Assembly (NCBI RefSeq): GCF_003048375.1 | Contig: NZ_CP021642.1 | Coordinates: 1,178,001 to 1,242,000 of the forward strand | Direction: 5' to 3' | DNA from: Campylobacter concisus | Lineage (GTDB): Bacteria > Campylobacterota > Campylobacteria > Campylobacterales > Campylobacteraceae | DNA: 64,000 nucleotides | In this document: in pieces, positions 16,327-23,458 of the stretch | Layout of the letters: every line of letters begins with the position of its first letter | Position numbering within the stretch: the stretch's first letter is position 1 | Notes under the pieces: generated by a model | What the model saw: the letters and a program-made list of their open reading frames with translations, nothing else | What the model was told of the DNA's origin: nothing | Databases searched by the model: none | Translations under genes and position numbers: made by a program

Positions 16327-17719
16327 CTTTTATCCTTTTTATTATCCCTGTTGTGCTTTTGCCCTCGACAAAGTCTATCAGCCTGACCTCTTTTACGATC
16401 TCGCTGCCAACGACCTCTTTGCCTTTATAGTCAGCCCCTTTTACAAGCACGTCAGGCTTTATCTTTGTTATCAAATTTAATGGCGTATCCTCATCAAATA
16501 TCACGACATAATCAACAAATCCAAGCCCGCTTAGCACGCAGGCTCTATCATCTTGCGAGTTTATAGGCCTAGCCTCGCCTTTTAGCCTCTTAACTGAAGC
16601 GTCTGAATTTAGCCCAACAACCAAAAGATCGCCAAGCTCTCTTGCACGTGCAAGGTATTTTACGTGCCCAGCGTGCAAGATATCAAAGCAGCCATTTGTG
16701 AAAACAACCTTTTTCTTGCCCTTTTGGCTCAAAATTTCTTCTAACTCCTCAACGCTTTTAAGCTTGTGCTCGAAATTTGCCCCAAACGAGCTATTTAGCA
16801 GCTGCTCGATCTCGTTAAAGCTAGCCGTTGCGCTACCTATCTTTGCTACGACGACGGCTGCTGCGAGGTTCGCTATCTTGATCGCCTCTTTTATATCAGC
16901 CCCGTTTGCTAGCATGTAGCCAAGTGTCGCAAGCACCGTATCTCCAGCGCCAGTGACGTCAAAGACCTCTTTTGCTTTTGCCGCAAATATGTGCAATTTG
17001 TCATCATAAAGCGCGATGCCCTCTTCTGAGATTGTGATGATCGAATAGGTTAAATTTAGCTCGTCTTTTAGCTGCTTTATCGCCTTTTCAAGCTCGGCCT
17101 TGTCTTTTATCTTTAAATTTGTAGCCTCGCTCGCCTCTTTTTTATTTGGCGTTAGAAGGGTCGCGTTTTTGTATTTTGAGTAGTCGCTGCCTTTCGGGTC
17201 TATGAGCACTGGTATTTTTAGCCTCACGCACTCGTTTATGATCTCTTGGCAGATCTTGTCGCTAAGCACGCCTTTGCCGTAGTCACTTAGCAAGACCGCC
17301 TTGAAATTTGCAAGATTTTCTTTGACTTTTAAGACTAGCTCATCTTCTAAATTTATCTTTACAACACTCTCTTTATCGATCCTGACAACTTGCTGATGAG
17401 ATGCCATGATACGGCTTTTTATCGAGCTTTCGCGCCCTTTTTCAGTGAGGATCAGCTCATCTTTTACATTTAGCTCAGCAAGCTTCTCTTTTATCTTTTT
17501 GCCAGCCTCATCATCTCCTAAAACGCTAGCCACGCTCACGTTTGCGCCAAGCGAGAGTAAATTTCTCACCACATTACCAGCGCCACCAAGCGTGTAGGTT
17601 TCGTTATTTATCTTAACAACCTGCACTGGCGCTTCAGGCGAGATGCGCTCGCAACTGCCCCAGATGTAGTGATCTAGCATCAAATCGCCGACGACTAAAA
17701 TTTTAACTCTCTTAGCCAT
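16301..17719 (-). CDS. hldE: Bifunctional heptose-7-phosphate kinase / heptose-1-phosphate adenylyltransferase
   Basis: The 472-aa fusion has an N-terminal ribokinase-like domain ([10 protein letters not shown] near residue 44, the DVTGAGDTV anion hole near 255). A C-terminal cytidylyltransferase-like domain carries the HxGH motif in [19 protein letters not shown]. It catalyses steps two and four of ADP-heptose synthesis. Normal length for the fused form. It overlaps hldD by 8 bases at its start and gmhA by 26 at its end. Also called rfaE. Confidence 0.96.
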   Translation of the reverse strand: MAKRVKILVVGDLMLDHYIWGSCERISPEAPVQVVKINNETYTLGGAGNVVRNLLSLGANVSVASVLGDDEAGKKIKEKLAELNVKDELILTEKGRESSIKSRIMASHQQVVRIDKESVVKINLEDELVLKVKENLANFKAVLLSDYGKGVLSDKICQEIINECVRLKIPVLIDPKGSDYSKYKNATLLTPNKKEASEATNLKIKDKAELEKAIKQLKDELNLTYSIITISEEGIALYDDKLHIFAAKAKEVFDVTGAGDTVLATLGYMLANGADIKEAIKIANLAAAVVVAKIGSATASFNEIEQLLNSSFGANFEHKLKSVEELEEILSQKGKKKVVFTNGCFDILHAGHVKYLARARELGDLLVVGLNSDASVKRLKGEARPINSQDDRACVLSGLGFVDYVVIFDEDTPLNLITKIKPDVLVKGADYKGKEVVGSEIVKEVRLIDFVEGKSTTGIIKRIKDAKNDDKK

Positions 17720-18725
17720 TTATCTCTTCCTTATAAATTCTCTTTATCTCTGGCAAGTAGTCTTTTATCGCCTCCTCTAAGCTCCAAGTCGCGCTAAAGC
17801 CAAATGCCTCGCGAGCTGGGGCCACGTCGGCCTCGGTGTGAAACTGATAAGAGCCGATAAATGGGTTTTTGATATATTCGTTGCCTAAATTTACGCCGAT
17901 CTCACGCTGCAAGATGTCAGCGATATCTTGAAAGCTTCTAGCCTTGCCAGTAGCTGCATTATAGACGCCACTTGGCGCATCAAGCGCTTTTATATTTGCG
18001 TCAATGATATCTTTTATATAGACAAAGTCGCGTTTGATCTGGTCGCTGCCCTCAAAGAGCCTTGGGGTCTTGCCAGCTAAAATTTGCAGACCAAACTGAA
18101 GCACCATCGAGGCTGTTTTGTTTTTGAAAAACTCGCCCTTGCCAAAGACGTTAAAATACCTCAGTCCAACCACACTCACGCCGCGCTTTGCGTAAATTTT
18201 ATTGATATTATCCATGCTTAATTTGCTAAAGCCGTAAACGTTATTTGGCGCTTCGCACTCGCCAACTGTTTGTGGGCTCTTTGCATTGCCATAAGTCGCC
18301 CCTGAGCTAGCGTAGATCATCTTTGCGCCCAAACTCTCGCAGATATCAAGCAAATTTACAAAGGCATTTACATTTGTTTTTATTAGCTCGTCTTGCTCTT
18401 TTACGGTCGTGTCTGAGATCGCTGCTTCGTGGTAGATGACGTCTGGGCGAAAGCTTTTTATCTTTTCAAGCGTGCTAGGATCATTGATGTCGCCAGCGTA
18501 AATTTCACCCTTAAAACCAAGTAAATTTTTAAAATGACCAAAGCTTTTTAGGTTGCCATTGCTAAATGTCTCGTCGTTTCTAAATTTATCCACAACAAGC
18601 ACGTGAGCATCTTTATAGTTTTCATCAAAATAGTGTGCCAAAGCTGAGCCGATAAAGCCAGCGCCGCCAGTTACAACTATCTTTTTTCCGTTTAAATTCA
18701 TAGTGATTTTTCCTTTTAAATTCAT
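17712..18725 (-). CDS. hldD: ADP-L-glycero-D-manno-heptose 6-epimerase
   Basis: This short-chain dehydrogenase-type epimerase carries out the last step to ADP-L-glycero-D-manno-heptose. It has the GGAGFIGSAL Rossmann motif, SSGATYG, and YGFSKL with the catalytic Tyr and Lys. Two in-frame starts exist: ATG at 18725, which overlaps the gmhB stop (ATGA), and ATG at 18701, which begins MNLNGKKIVVTGG as homologues do. A 24-base tandem duplication created the second copy of ribosome binding site and start, so an N-terminal eight-residue extension (MNLKGKIT) is optional. The protein is 337 or 329 residues. The second start is the likelier ancestral one. Confidence 0.94.
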   Translation of the reverse strand: MNLKGKITMNLNGKKIVVTGGAGFIGSALAHYFDENYKDAHVLVVDKFRNDETFSNGNLKSFGHFKNLLGFKGEIYAGDINDPSTLEKIKSFRPDVIYHEAAISDTTVKEQDELIKTNVNAFVNLLDICESLGAKMIYASSGATYGNAKSPQTVGECEAPNNVYGFSKLSMDNINKIYAKRGVSVVGLRYFNVFGKGEFFKNKTASMVLQFGLQILAGKTPRLFEGSDQIKRDFVYIKDIIDANIKALDAPSGVYNAATGKARSFQDIADILQREIGVNLGNEYIKNPFIGSYQFHTEADVAPAREAFGFSATWSLEEAIKDYLPEIKRIYKEEING

Positions 18726-18741
18726 AGTGATTTTTCCTTTT
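18694..18741 (-). repeat. 24-base tandem duplication of the hldD ribosome binding site and start codon
   Basis: Bases 18694-18717 and 18718-18741 are identical, with the match running 3 bases further on the left (18691-18693). In the sense direction each copy reads AAAAGGAAAAATCACTATG followed by AATTT. The duplication keeps frame. Confidence 0.95.
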
Positions 18742-19237
18742 TTAGCTTATTTAAAACATCTCTTACATCTTTAAAATTTATGCCATCAAGCAAGAAATTT
18801 CTGCCCACACCAGCCCTTTTGCCAGCCTCGACGTCGCTTGGTTTATCGCCTATCATGAGCGAGTTTTCAAGGTCGATGTCAAACTCTTTGCAAGCATCAA
18901 GTATCATTTTTGGATTTGGTTTTCTGCAGGTGCATTTTTGCTCTGGAGAGTGCGGACAAAAATAGACTTTGGTGATAAAAATTTGCTCTTTTTTAAAGCT
19001 TTCTAGCATAAATTTATTTAGAGCGTCAAACTGCTCCTGTGTGTAGTAGCCCCTGCCGATGCCTGATTGATTTGTCACGACAAAGAGCTTGTAGCCAGCC
19101 TTAGCAAATTCTCTTAACGCATCAAAAATGCCATCAATAAATTTAAAGTCTTTGATCTCGCAAACGTATCCAGCGTCTTCATTTATGACGCCATCTCGGT
19201 CTAAAAAAAGTGCTTTGTTGGCTGTTTCTTTTATCAT
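18722..19237 (-). CDS. gmhB: D-glycero-beta-D-manno-heptose-1,7-bisphosphate 7-phosphatase
   Basis: The HAD-family phosphatase has nucleophile motif FLDRDGVIN, VTNQSGIGRG, and the zinc-binding cluster CPHSPEQKCTCRKPNP typical of GmhB. It acts between the two HldE steps. The frame is open to 19375, but that would overlap the cytochrome gene and its promoter. The ATG at 19237 (MIKETANKALFLDRDG, 171 aa) matches family starts. No Shine-Dalgarno is visible, and a TATAAT box ends only 6 bases before the ATG, so the transcript may be leaderless. First gene of the operon gmhB-hldD-hldE-gmhA-SseB-like. Confidence 0.93.
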   Translation of the reverse strand: MIKETANKALFLDRDGVINEDAGYVCEIKDFKFIDGIFDALREFAKAGYKLFVVTNQSGIGRGYYTQEQFDALNKFMLESFKKEQIFITKVYFCPHSPEQKCTCRKPNPKMILDACKEFDIDLENSLMIGDKPSDVEAGKRAGVGRNFLLDGINFKDVRDVLNKLKKEKSL

Positions 19238-19243
19238 TTGGTG

Positions 19244-19256
19244 ATTATAGCCAAAA
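19244..19256 (-). promoter_or_regulatory. TTTTGGCTATAAT promoter box for the heptose operon
   Basis: Minus-strand TTTTGGCTATAAT matches the recurring 13-base box. Its TATAAT ends at 19244 and the gmhB ATG begins at 19237, so the start site should fall at or within a base or two of the ATG. Confidence 0.65.
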
Positions 19257-19294
19257 TATTTTAACCCGCCCCTTGCAAATTTACATTTTTGTAT

Positions 19295-19300
19295 TATAAT
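19295..19300 (+). promoter_or_regulatory. -10 element of the cytochrome c553 gene
   Basis: TATAAT in TTTTTGTATTATAATGCC lies 29 bases before the ATG at 19330; AAAAAGGA is the ribosome binding site. One of the best promoter matches in the window. Confidence 0.7.
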
Positions 19301-19329
19301 GCCGGCACGTTTTTTAAAAAGGATGACAA

Positions 19330-19632
19330 ATGAAAAAACTACTAATCGTTTCAAGTGTTGCAGCACTACTTTCAACTGCTGCTTTCGCTGCAGATGGCGC
19401 TACTATCTATAAAAAATGCGTTGCCTGTCATGGCGCTAAAGCTGAAAAAGTTTTCAATAACAAAGTTCCAGCTTTAACATCACTTGATGCAGCAGCTATC
19501 GAAGCAGCTCTAAAAGGCTACAAAACAGGAGCAAATAAATTTGGTCTTGGTGCTATGATGAAGCCTATCGCTACTCCAATGAGCGATGAAGATGCAAAAG
19601 CAGTAGCTGAATACATCCAAACTTTAAAATAA
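19330..19632 (+). CDS. Periplasmic cytochrome c553
   Basis: The 100-aa protein has a Sec signal with probable cleavage after AFA (residue 20). One haem-binding site CVACH is at about residues 30-34, and downstream methionines (GAMMKPIATPM) can supply the sixth haem ligand. It is a small soluble electron carrier of the periplasm, class I, of the type that feeds cb-type oxidase or peroxidase in Campylobacter. It is monocistronic with its own promoter and terminator, and divergent from gmhB. Confidence 0.92.
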   Translation: MKKLLIVSSVAALLSTAAFAADGATIYKKCVACHGAKAEKVFNNKVPALTSLDAAAIEAALKGYKTGANKFGLGAMMKPIATPMSDEDAKAVAEYIQTLK

Positions 19633-19637
19633 TCACA

Positions 19638-19658
19638 GGGGCGCTCGCCCCTTTTTTT
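19638..19658 (+). terminator. Rho-independent terminator of the cytochrome c553 gene
   Basis: GGGGCGCTCGCCCC forms a GC-rich stem followed by seven Ts, a textbook intrinsic terminator and unusually GC-rich for this window. Confidence 0.9.
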
Positions 19659-20406
19659 CTACAAATTTAAACTCACACCAAATTTCAAAAGCTCTTTTGG
19701 CAGATAGTCATCTAAATTACCGATTTTGTCGTTATCTATCTCTATTAAATTTAGATCATATTTTTATAAAGCTCTATCTTTTTCTCTTTTCTTTTTAGAT
19801 ATGCCTCGTCATCTTCCAAGCCCCAAAACTCAACATAGACCTTACCTTTTGGTATGTAAAAATCACAATAGACATCCTCTTTTATCGGCACTCTTTTTTC
19901 ATAAGCCATGCCCTCAGCAAAAAGCCAGTTTGCTATAACTAGCTCTGCCCTACTTCTTACATAGTGACCGTCGTTTGTTCGGTATTCAGCCTTAAATTTC
20001 TCTCTAAAGTCTTCTTTTTGCTCTTTTTTGCTAGATTTTTCGCCAGCTTTTGTAATCTCGTCTATGAAATTTTCATTACAAAGTAGCCTCTCATCCCACC
20101 TAACGCTTGCCCTGCCCATGTAGAAATTTTGCATGCCGCCATAGTATCTGCCAACATCTGTCACGTTGTAGCCGTTGTCACATTTTTTTATAAAGCCTAA
20201 ATTTAACAAAACCTCATTTACATCTTTTGCGTTTTTGCCAAATTTCTTTGCTATCTCTTTTGCACTAAACGTATCAGCTATATTTCTTTGATTAAATTTT
20301 ACGTAAGATTTTTGGCGCAGCTTTTGTCTGATAAATTTTGTTATCAAATTTACTAAAATGACAAATATTATGATAGGTAGCGCAAAGCTAAAAACACTGG
20401 TAACAT
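19659..20406 (-). pseudogene. Membrane-anchored protein with PD-(D/E)XK-like nuclease domain, broken by two homopolymer frameshifts
   Basis: The open frame 19751-20347 (198 codons from a TTG) is only the middle of a larger gene. At its 3' end the run of five As at 19761-19765 (minus strand) gives YKNMI-stop. One more A would continue as YKKYDLNLIEIDNDKIGNLD and on to LPKELLKFGVSL with stop at 19659. At its 5' end sequence in frame before the TTG encodes a membrane helix (LPIIIFVILVNLITKF). It joins an ATG at 20406 if the five-T run at 20390-20394 gains one base. The C-terminal half (SRAELVIANWLF, then CDFYIPKGKVYVEFWG) looks like a PD-(D/E)XK-type nuclease fold. Function unknown. Either a pseudogene or two base-calling errors. 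Confidence 0.7.
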
Positions 20407-20473
20407 TATGGATAGTAAATTTGCCGTATCAAAAATTTGCTTTTTTATGGTGCAGTGGGAGTAAATTTAAATT

Positions 20474-21025
20474 TTAAATGATAAATTCTGGCTCAAATTT
20501 TGTCCCATTTACCCTGACAACTCTTGCAGGTATGCCAACTACGGTTGCGTTTGCTGGGACGTTTTTTAGCACGACCGAGTTTGCGCCGATCTTGGCATTT
20601 TCACCGATCGTTATAGCACCAAGTATCTTTGAGCCAGCGGCGATAGTCACGCCATTTTTAATGGTCGGATGGCGCTTGCCACACTCTTTGCCAGTGCCGC
20701 CAAGTGTCACTTGATGATACATCATCACATCATCACCGACCTCAGCTGTCTCGCCGATAACCACGCCCATGCCGTGATCTATGAAAAATCTCCTGCCGAT
20801 CTTAGCGCCCGGGTGGATCTCGATACCTGTTAGAAATCTTGCGATTTGCGAGATGAGTCTAGCTAGAAAAAACCACTTTTTCTCATATAAAAAATGAGAA
20901 ATTTTGTGAAATAAAACCGCATGGATGCCAGGAGTGTTTATAAGTATCGCCAAAAAGCAACAACTATGCACCGATGGGTCTTTTTCACGGACGGTTTGAA
21001 CTAGCTCTTTTAGACTCTCCCACAT
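20474..21025 (-). CDS. cysE: Serine O-acetyltransferase
   Basis: The 183-aa enzyme makes O-acetylserine from serine and acetyl-CoA. It has a short helical N-terminal part and a left-handed beta-helix with hexapeptide repeats ([70 protein letters not shown]). The catalytic His is in the DHG motif. It is the short form common in this group and in Gram-positives, without the long E. coli N-terminal domain. The protein ends in Ile-Ile; a C-terminal Ile is what CysE inserts into CysK to form cysteine synthase. It lies 4 bases after cysK. Confidence 0.94.
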   Translation of the reverse strand: MWESLKELVQTVREKDPSVHSCCFLAILINTPGIHAVLFHKISHFLYEKKWFFLARLISQIARFLTGIEIHPGAKIGRRFFIDHGMGVVIGETAEVGDDVMMYHQVTLGGTGKECGKRHPTIKNGVTIAAGSKILGAITIGENAKIGANSVVLKNVPANATVVGIPARVVRVNGTKFEPEFII

Positions 21026-21029
21026 AATT

Positions 21030-21935
21030 TTACGCTCCGTAAAGCTCTGTACTTAGGTATCTCTCGCCGTTATCTGGAGCTATGAAAAGCACTTTTTTGC
21101 CAGCGCCAAGTCTTTTAGCCACTCTTTTTGCAGCCACGTAAGAAGCGCCGCCACTTATGCCTATCATCAAGCCATCGCTCTTTGCGATCGCTCTAGCTGC
21201 GTTTAGTGCGTCATCGTTGCTTACTTTTTCTACTTCGCTAACTAGGCTCATATCCATTGTATTTGGTAAAAATCCAGCTCCGATGCCTTGAATTTTATGT
21301 GGTCCTGGGTTGCCGCCACTTAAAACCGGTGATGCCTCAGGCTCTACTGCGATGATCTTAGTGTCATAGCCTTTTTCTTTTAGAACTTTTGCCACGCCGC
21401 TTATCGTGCCGCCTGTACCAACGCCTGCTACAAAGGCATCAAGCTTGCTAAAATCAGCCACGATCTCAGCAGCTGTTGTTAGCTCGTGAGCTTGTGGGTT
21501 GTACTTGTTTTCAAACTGGCTTAGCATTACGTGATTTGGCTGAGAAGCTAGCTCAGTAGCTTTTGCGATCGCTGCTTTCATACCACCAGCTGCAGGAGTT
21601 AGCTCAAGATGAGCACCATAAGCAGCAACGATCTTGCGTCTTTCGATGCTCATGCTCTCAGGCATGCAAAGGATCACTTTAAAGCCAAGTGCAGCACCGC
21701 ACATAGCTACGCCGATACCTGTATTGCCACTTGTTGGCTCAACGATAGTGTCGCCATGTTTTAGCGTGCCATCAGCTAGCATTTTTGTGATCATATTAAA
21801 TGCGATCCTATCTTTTACAGAGCCGCCTGGATTAAAAAACTCTAATTTTACGTAAATTTCAGCCTCGTCAGCACCTGTTTTAACCTTTACGATAGGTGTA
21901 TTACCGATCGTTTTTACGATGTTATCGTAGATCAT
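21030..21935 (-). CDS. cysK: O-acetylserine sulfhydrylase (cysteine synthase)
   Basis: This PLP enzyme makes cysteine from O-acetylserine and sulfide. The PLP lysine lies in NPGGSVKDR, and [23 protein letters not shown] and the C-terminal [16 protein letters not shown] are family motifs. Two adjacent ATGs exist at 21938 and 21935. GGAGG is 4 bases before the first and 7 before the second, so 21935 ([14 protein letters not shown], 301 aa) is preferred. First gene of a cysK-cysE pair; the enzymes of the two steps are made together and probably form a complex. Confidence 0.95.
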   Translation of the reverse strand: MIYDNIVKTIGNTPIVKVKTGADEAEIYVKLEFFNPGGSVKDRIAFNMITKMLADGTLKHGDTIVEPTSGNTGIGVAMCGAALGFKVILCMPESMSIERRKIVAAYGAHLELTPAAGGMKAAIAKATELASQPNHVMLSQFENKYNPQAHELTTAAEIVADFSKLDAFVAGVGTGGTISGVAKVLKEKGYDTKIIAVEPEASPVLSGGNPGPHKIQGIGAGFLPNTMDMSLVSEVEKVSNDDALNAARAIAKSDGLMIGISGGASYVAAKRVAKRLGAGKKVLFIAPDNGERYLSTELYGA

Positions 21936-22028
21936 CACTCCTCCTAAAATAAATTTCTCGTAAATTTAGCATAGAATTTAAAATAAAACATAAAAAGTCC
22001 TAATTTGCGCTAAATTTAAAATAAAAAT

Positions 22029-22697
22029 TTAGTTTTTAATGCTATCAAGCACCTCTTGTCCGCTTTGGCTTAAAATTTTGCCTTTAAAATTCTCTTTGCA
22101 AAACTCCAAAATAAGCGCATGATAGAGCTTTAAAACCTCAGTTTCGTCAAATTTCTCACTATCAAGAAATTTATAAATTTCATCATAATCAAGCGAGCTA
22201 AACCACTCAGCCGCCTCGTCGTAGCTCTCAAAAATGTAGTCAAAATATGCCATTATCCTAAGCGCATAAGCATCAACAACCATGTAAGGCTTGCCGCAAG
22301 CATAAGCAAGTATTGCATCGCAAGTCTCAGCGCCAACGCCTTTTACGCTTATGAGCCACTCGCGGCTTGCATTTTCTTTAAAATTATCAAAGCTCTCAAA
22401 TTCATTTTTTATAGCTAGACAAAGCGTCTTTAGTCGTTTTGCCTTTGTGTTGTAAAAGCCACTTGGCTTTATGAGAGTGGCAAGCTCGCTGTTTTCAAGC
22501 GCACAAATGGCGTCTAGGCTATCTTTGCTGGCATTTTTTAGATTATCTAGCGCTTTTTCTACGTTTTTCCAGTTGGTATTTTGCACCAAAATAGCGCCCA
22601 AAATAACCTCAAAAGTGTCCTCGCCTGGCCATTTTAGCTCGTCTAAATTTCTCTTTTTGTGATTTAGCAGAGCTAAAAACAGATCAGTTGATCTCAT
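22029..22697 (-). CDS. HhH-GPD DNA glycosylase, MagIII-like (3-methyladenine type)
   Basis: The 222-aa endonuclease III superfamily protein has helix-hairpin-helix SVKGVGAETCDAIL and the catalytic aspartate in YMVVDAYALRIM. The lysine that makes endonuclease III a bifunctional lyase (in its GVGRKTA segment) is replaced by Glu in GVGAETC, and the C-terminal four-cysteine iron-sulfur cluster is absent. It is therefore probably a monofunctional glycosylase of the H. pylori MagIII type that removes 3-methyladenine. The ATG overlaps the upstream AAA+ ATPase gene by 4 bases; it is the last gene of the long yajC-to-glycosylase run. Confidence 0.8.
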   Translation of the reverse strand: MRSTDLFLALLNHKKRNLDELKWPGEDTFEVILGAILVQNTNWKNVEKALDNLKNASKDSLDAICALENSELATLIKPSGFYNTKAKRLKTLCLAIKNEFESFDNFKENASREWLISVKGVGAETCDAILAYACGKPYMVVDAYALRIMAYFDYIFESYDEAAEWFSSLDYDEIYKFLDSEKFDETEVLKLYHALILEFCKENFKGKILSQSGQEVLDSIKN

Positions 22698-23458
22698 TTT
22701 AAATTTTCTTTAAAAGTTAGATAAAACTGCTTTGCAGTCCTGCCACTTCTGCTAGCTCTTAGGGTAGCGAAATTTTTAGCAAGCGTGTGAAGCTCATCTT
22801 TGTCGCCAGTGTAGTCTTTAAAGTAAAAATCAACCATTTTTAGGTACTCATCGTAGTTGCCTTGATAAAAGCTGATCCAAAGACCAAAGCGATCTGAGAG
22901 AGAAATTTTCTCCTGAGCTGCGTCGCTGTAGTGGATTTCTCCGTCTATTAGCTCTGAGTTTTCATTTTCGCTTTTAAACTCGCTTATTAGGTGGCGGCGA
23001 TTTGATGTGGCGTATAAAAGGACGTTTTTTGGCGGCTTTTGGATAGAGCCATCCATGATAGGCTTTAGAAATTTATACTCATTGCTACCATTTTCAAAGC
23101 TTAGATCGTCGCAGAAAATGATAAATTTAAACTCGCTCTTTCTAATCTCGTCGATGATGTCGCCAAGGTATTTTAGATCCTCGCAGCCAATCTCAATGAT
23201 GCGAAGTCCCTCTTTATAAAATTTAGTAAAAACAGCCCTTACAAGGCTTGACTTGCCACATCCTCTCTCGCCCCAAAGAAGCACGTGATTTGCCTCGTCG
23301 CCCGCTATAAAATTTCTAGTATTTTTTAGCAAAATTTCTTTTTGTTTCTCTAGTCCATAAAGTGAGTCTATATCGACAAAATCAATATCCTCAACCGGCT
23401 TTAACATCCCTTTTGTACTTTTATAAATCGCTGCGTACTTCATACCCCAATCTATCAT
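22694..23458 (-). CDS. DUF815-family AAA+ ATPase
   Basis: The 254-aa protein has Walker A GERGCGKSS (about residues 63-71), Walker B FIIFCDDLSFE, a sensor-like LLYATSNRRHLI, and a C-terminal SRSGRTAKQFYL segment, all fitting DUF815 (PF05673). These ATPases are common but poorly characterised. It is squeezed between mfd and a DNA glycosylase with 4-base overlaps on both sides, so a link to repair is a reasonable inference but is not shown by any motif. Cytoplasmic, no membrane segment. Confidence 0.82.
   Translation of the reverse strand: MIDWGMKYAAIYKSTKGMLKPVEDIDFVDIDSLYGLEKQKEILLKNTRNFIAGDEANHVLLWGERGCGKSSLVRAVFTKFYKEGLRIIEIGCEDLKYLGDIIDEIRKSEFKFIIFCDDLSFENGSNEYKFLKPIMDGSIQKPPKNVLLYATSNRRHLISEFKSENENSELIDGEIHYSDAAQEKISLSDRFGLWISFYQGNYDEYLKMVDFYFKDYTGDKDELHTLAKNFATLRASRSGRTAKQFYLTFKENLK

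Noticed and set aside
19238-19375. N-terminal extension of gmhB from an ATG at 19375
   Set aside because: It would run through the divergent cytochrome start and promoter and has no family similarity.
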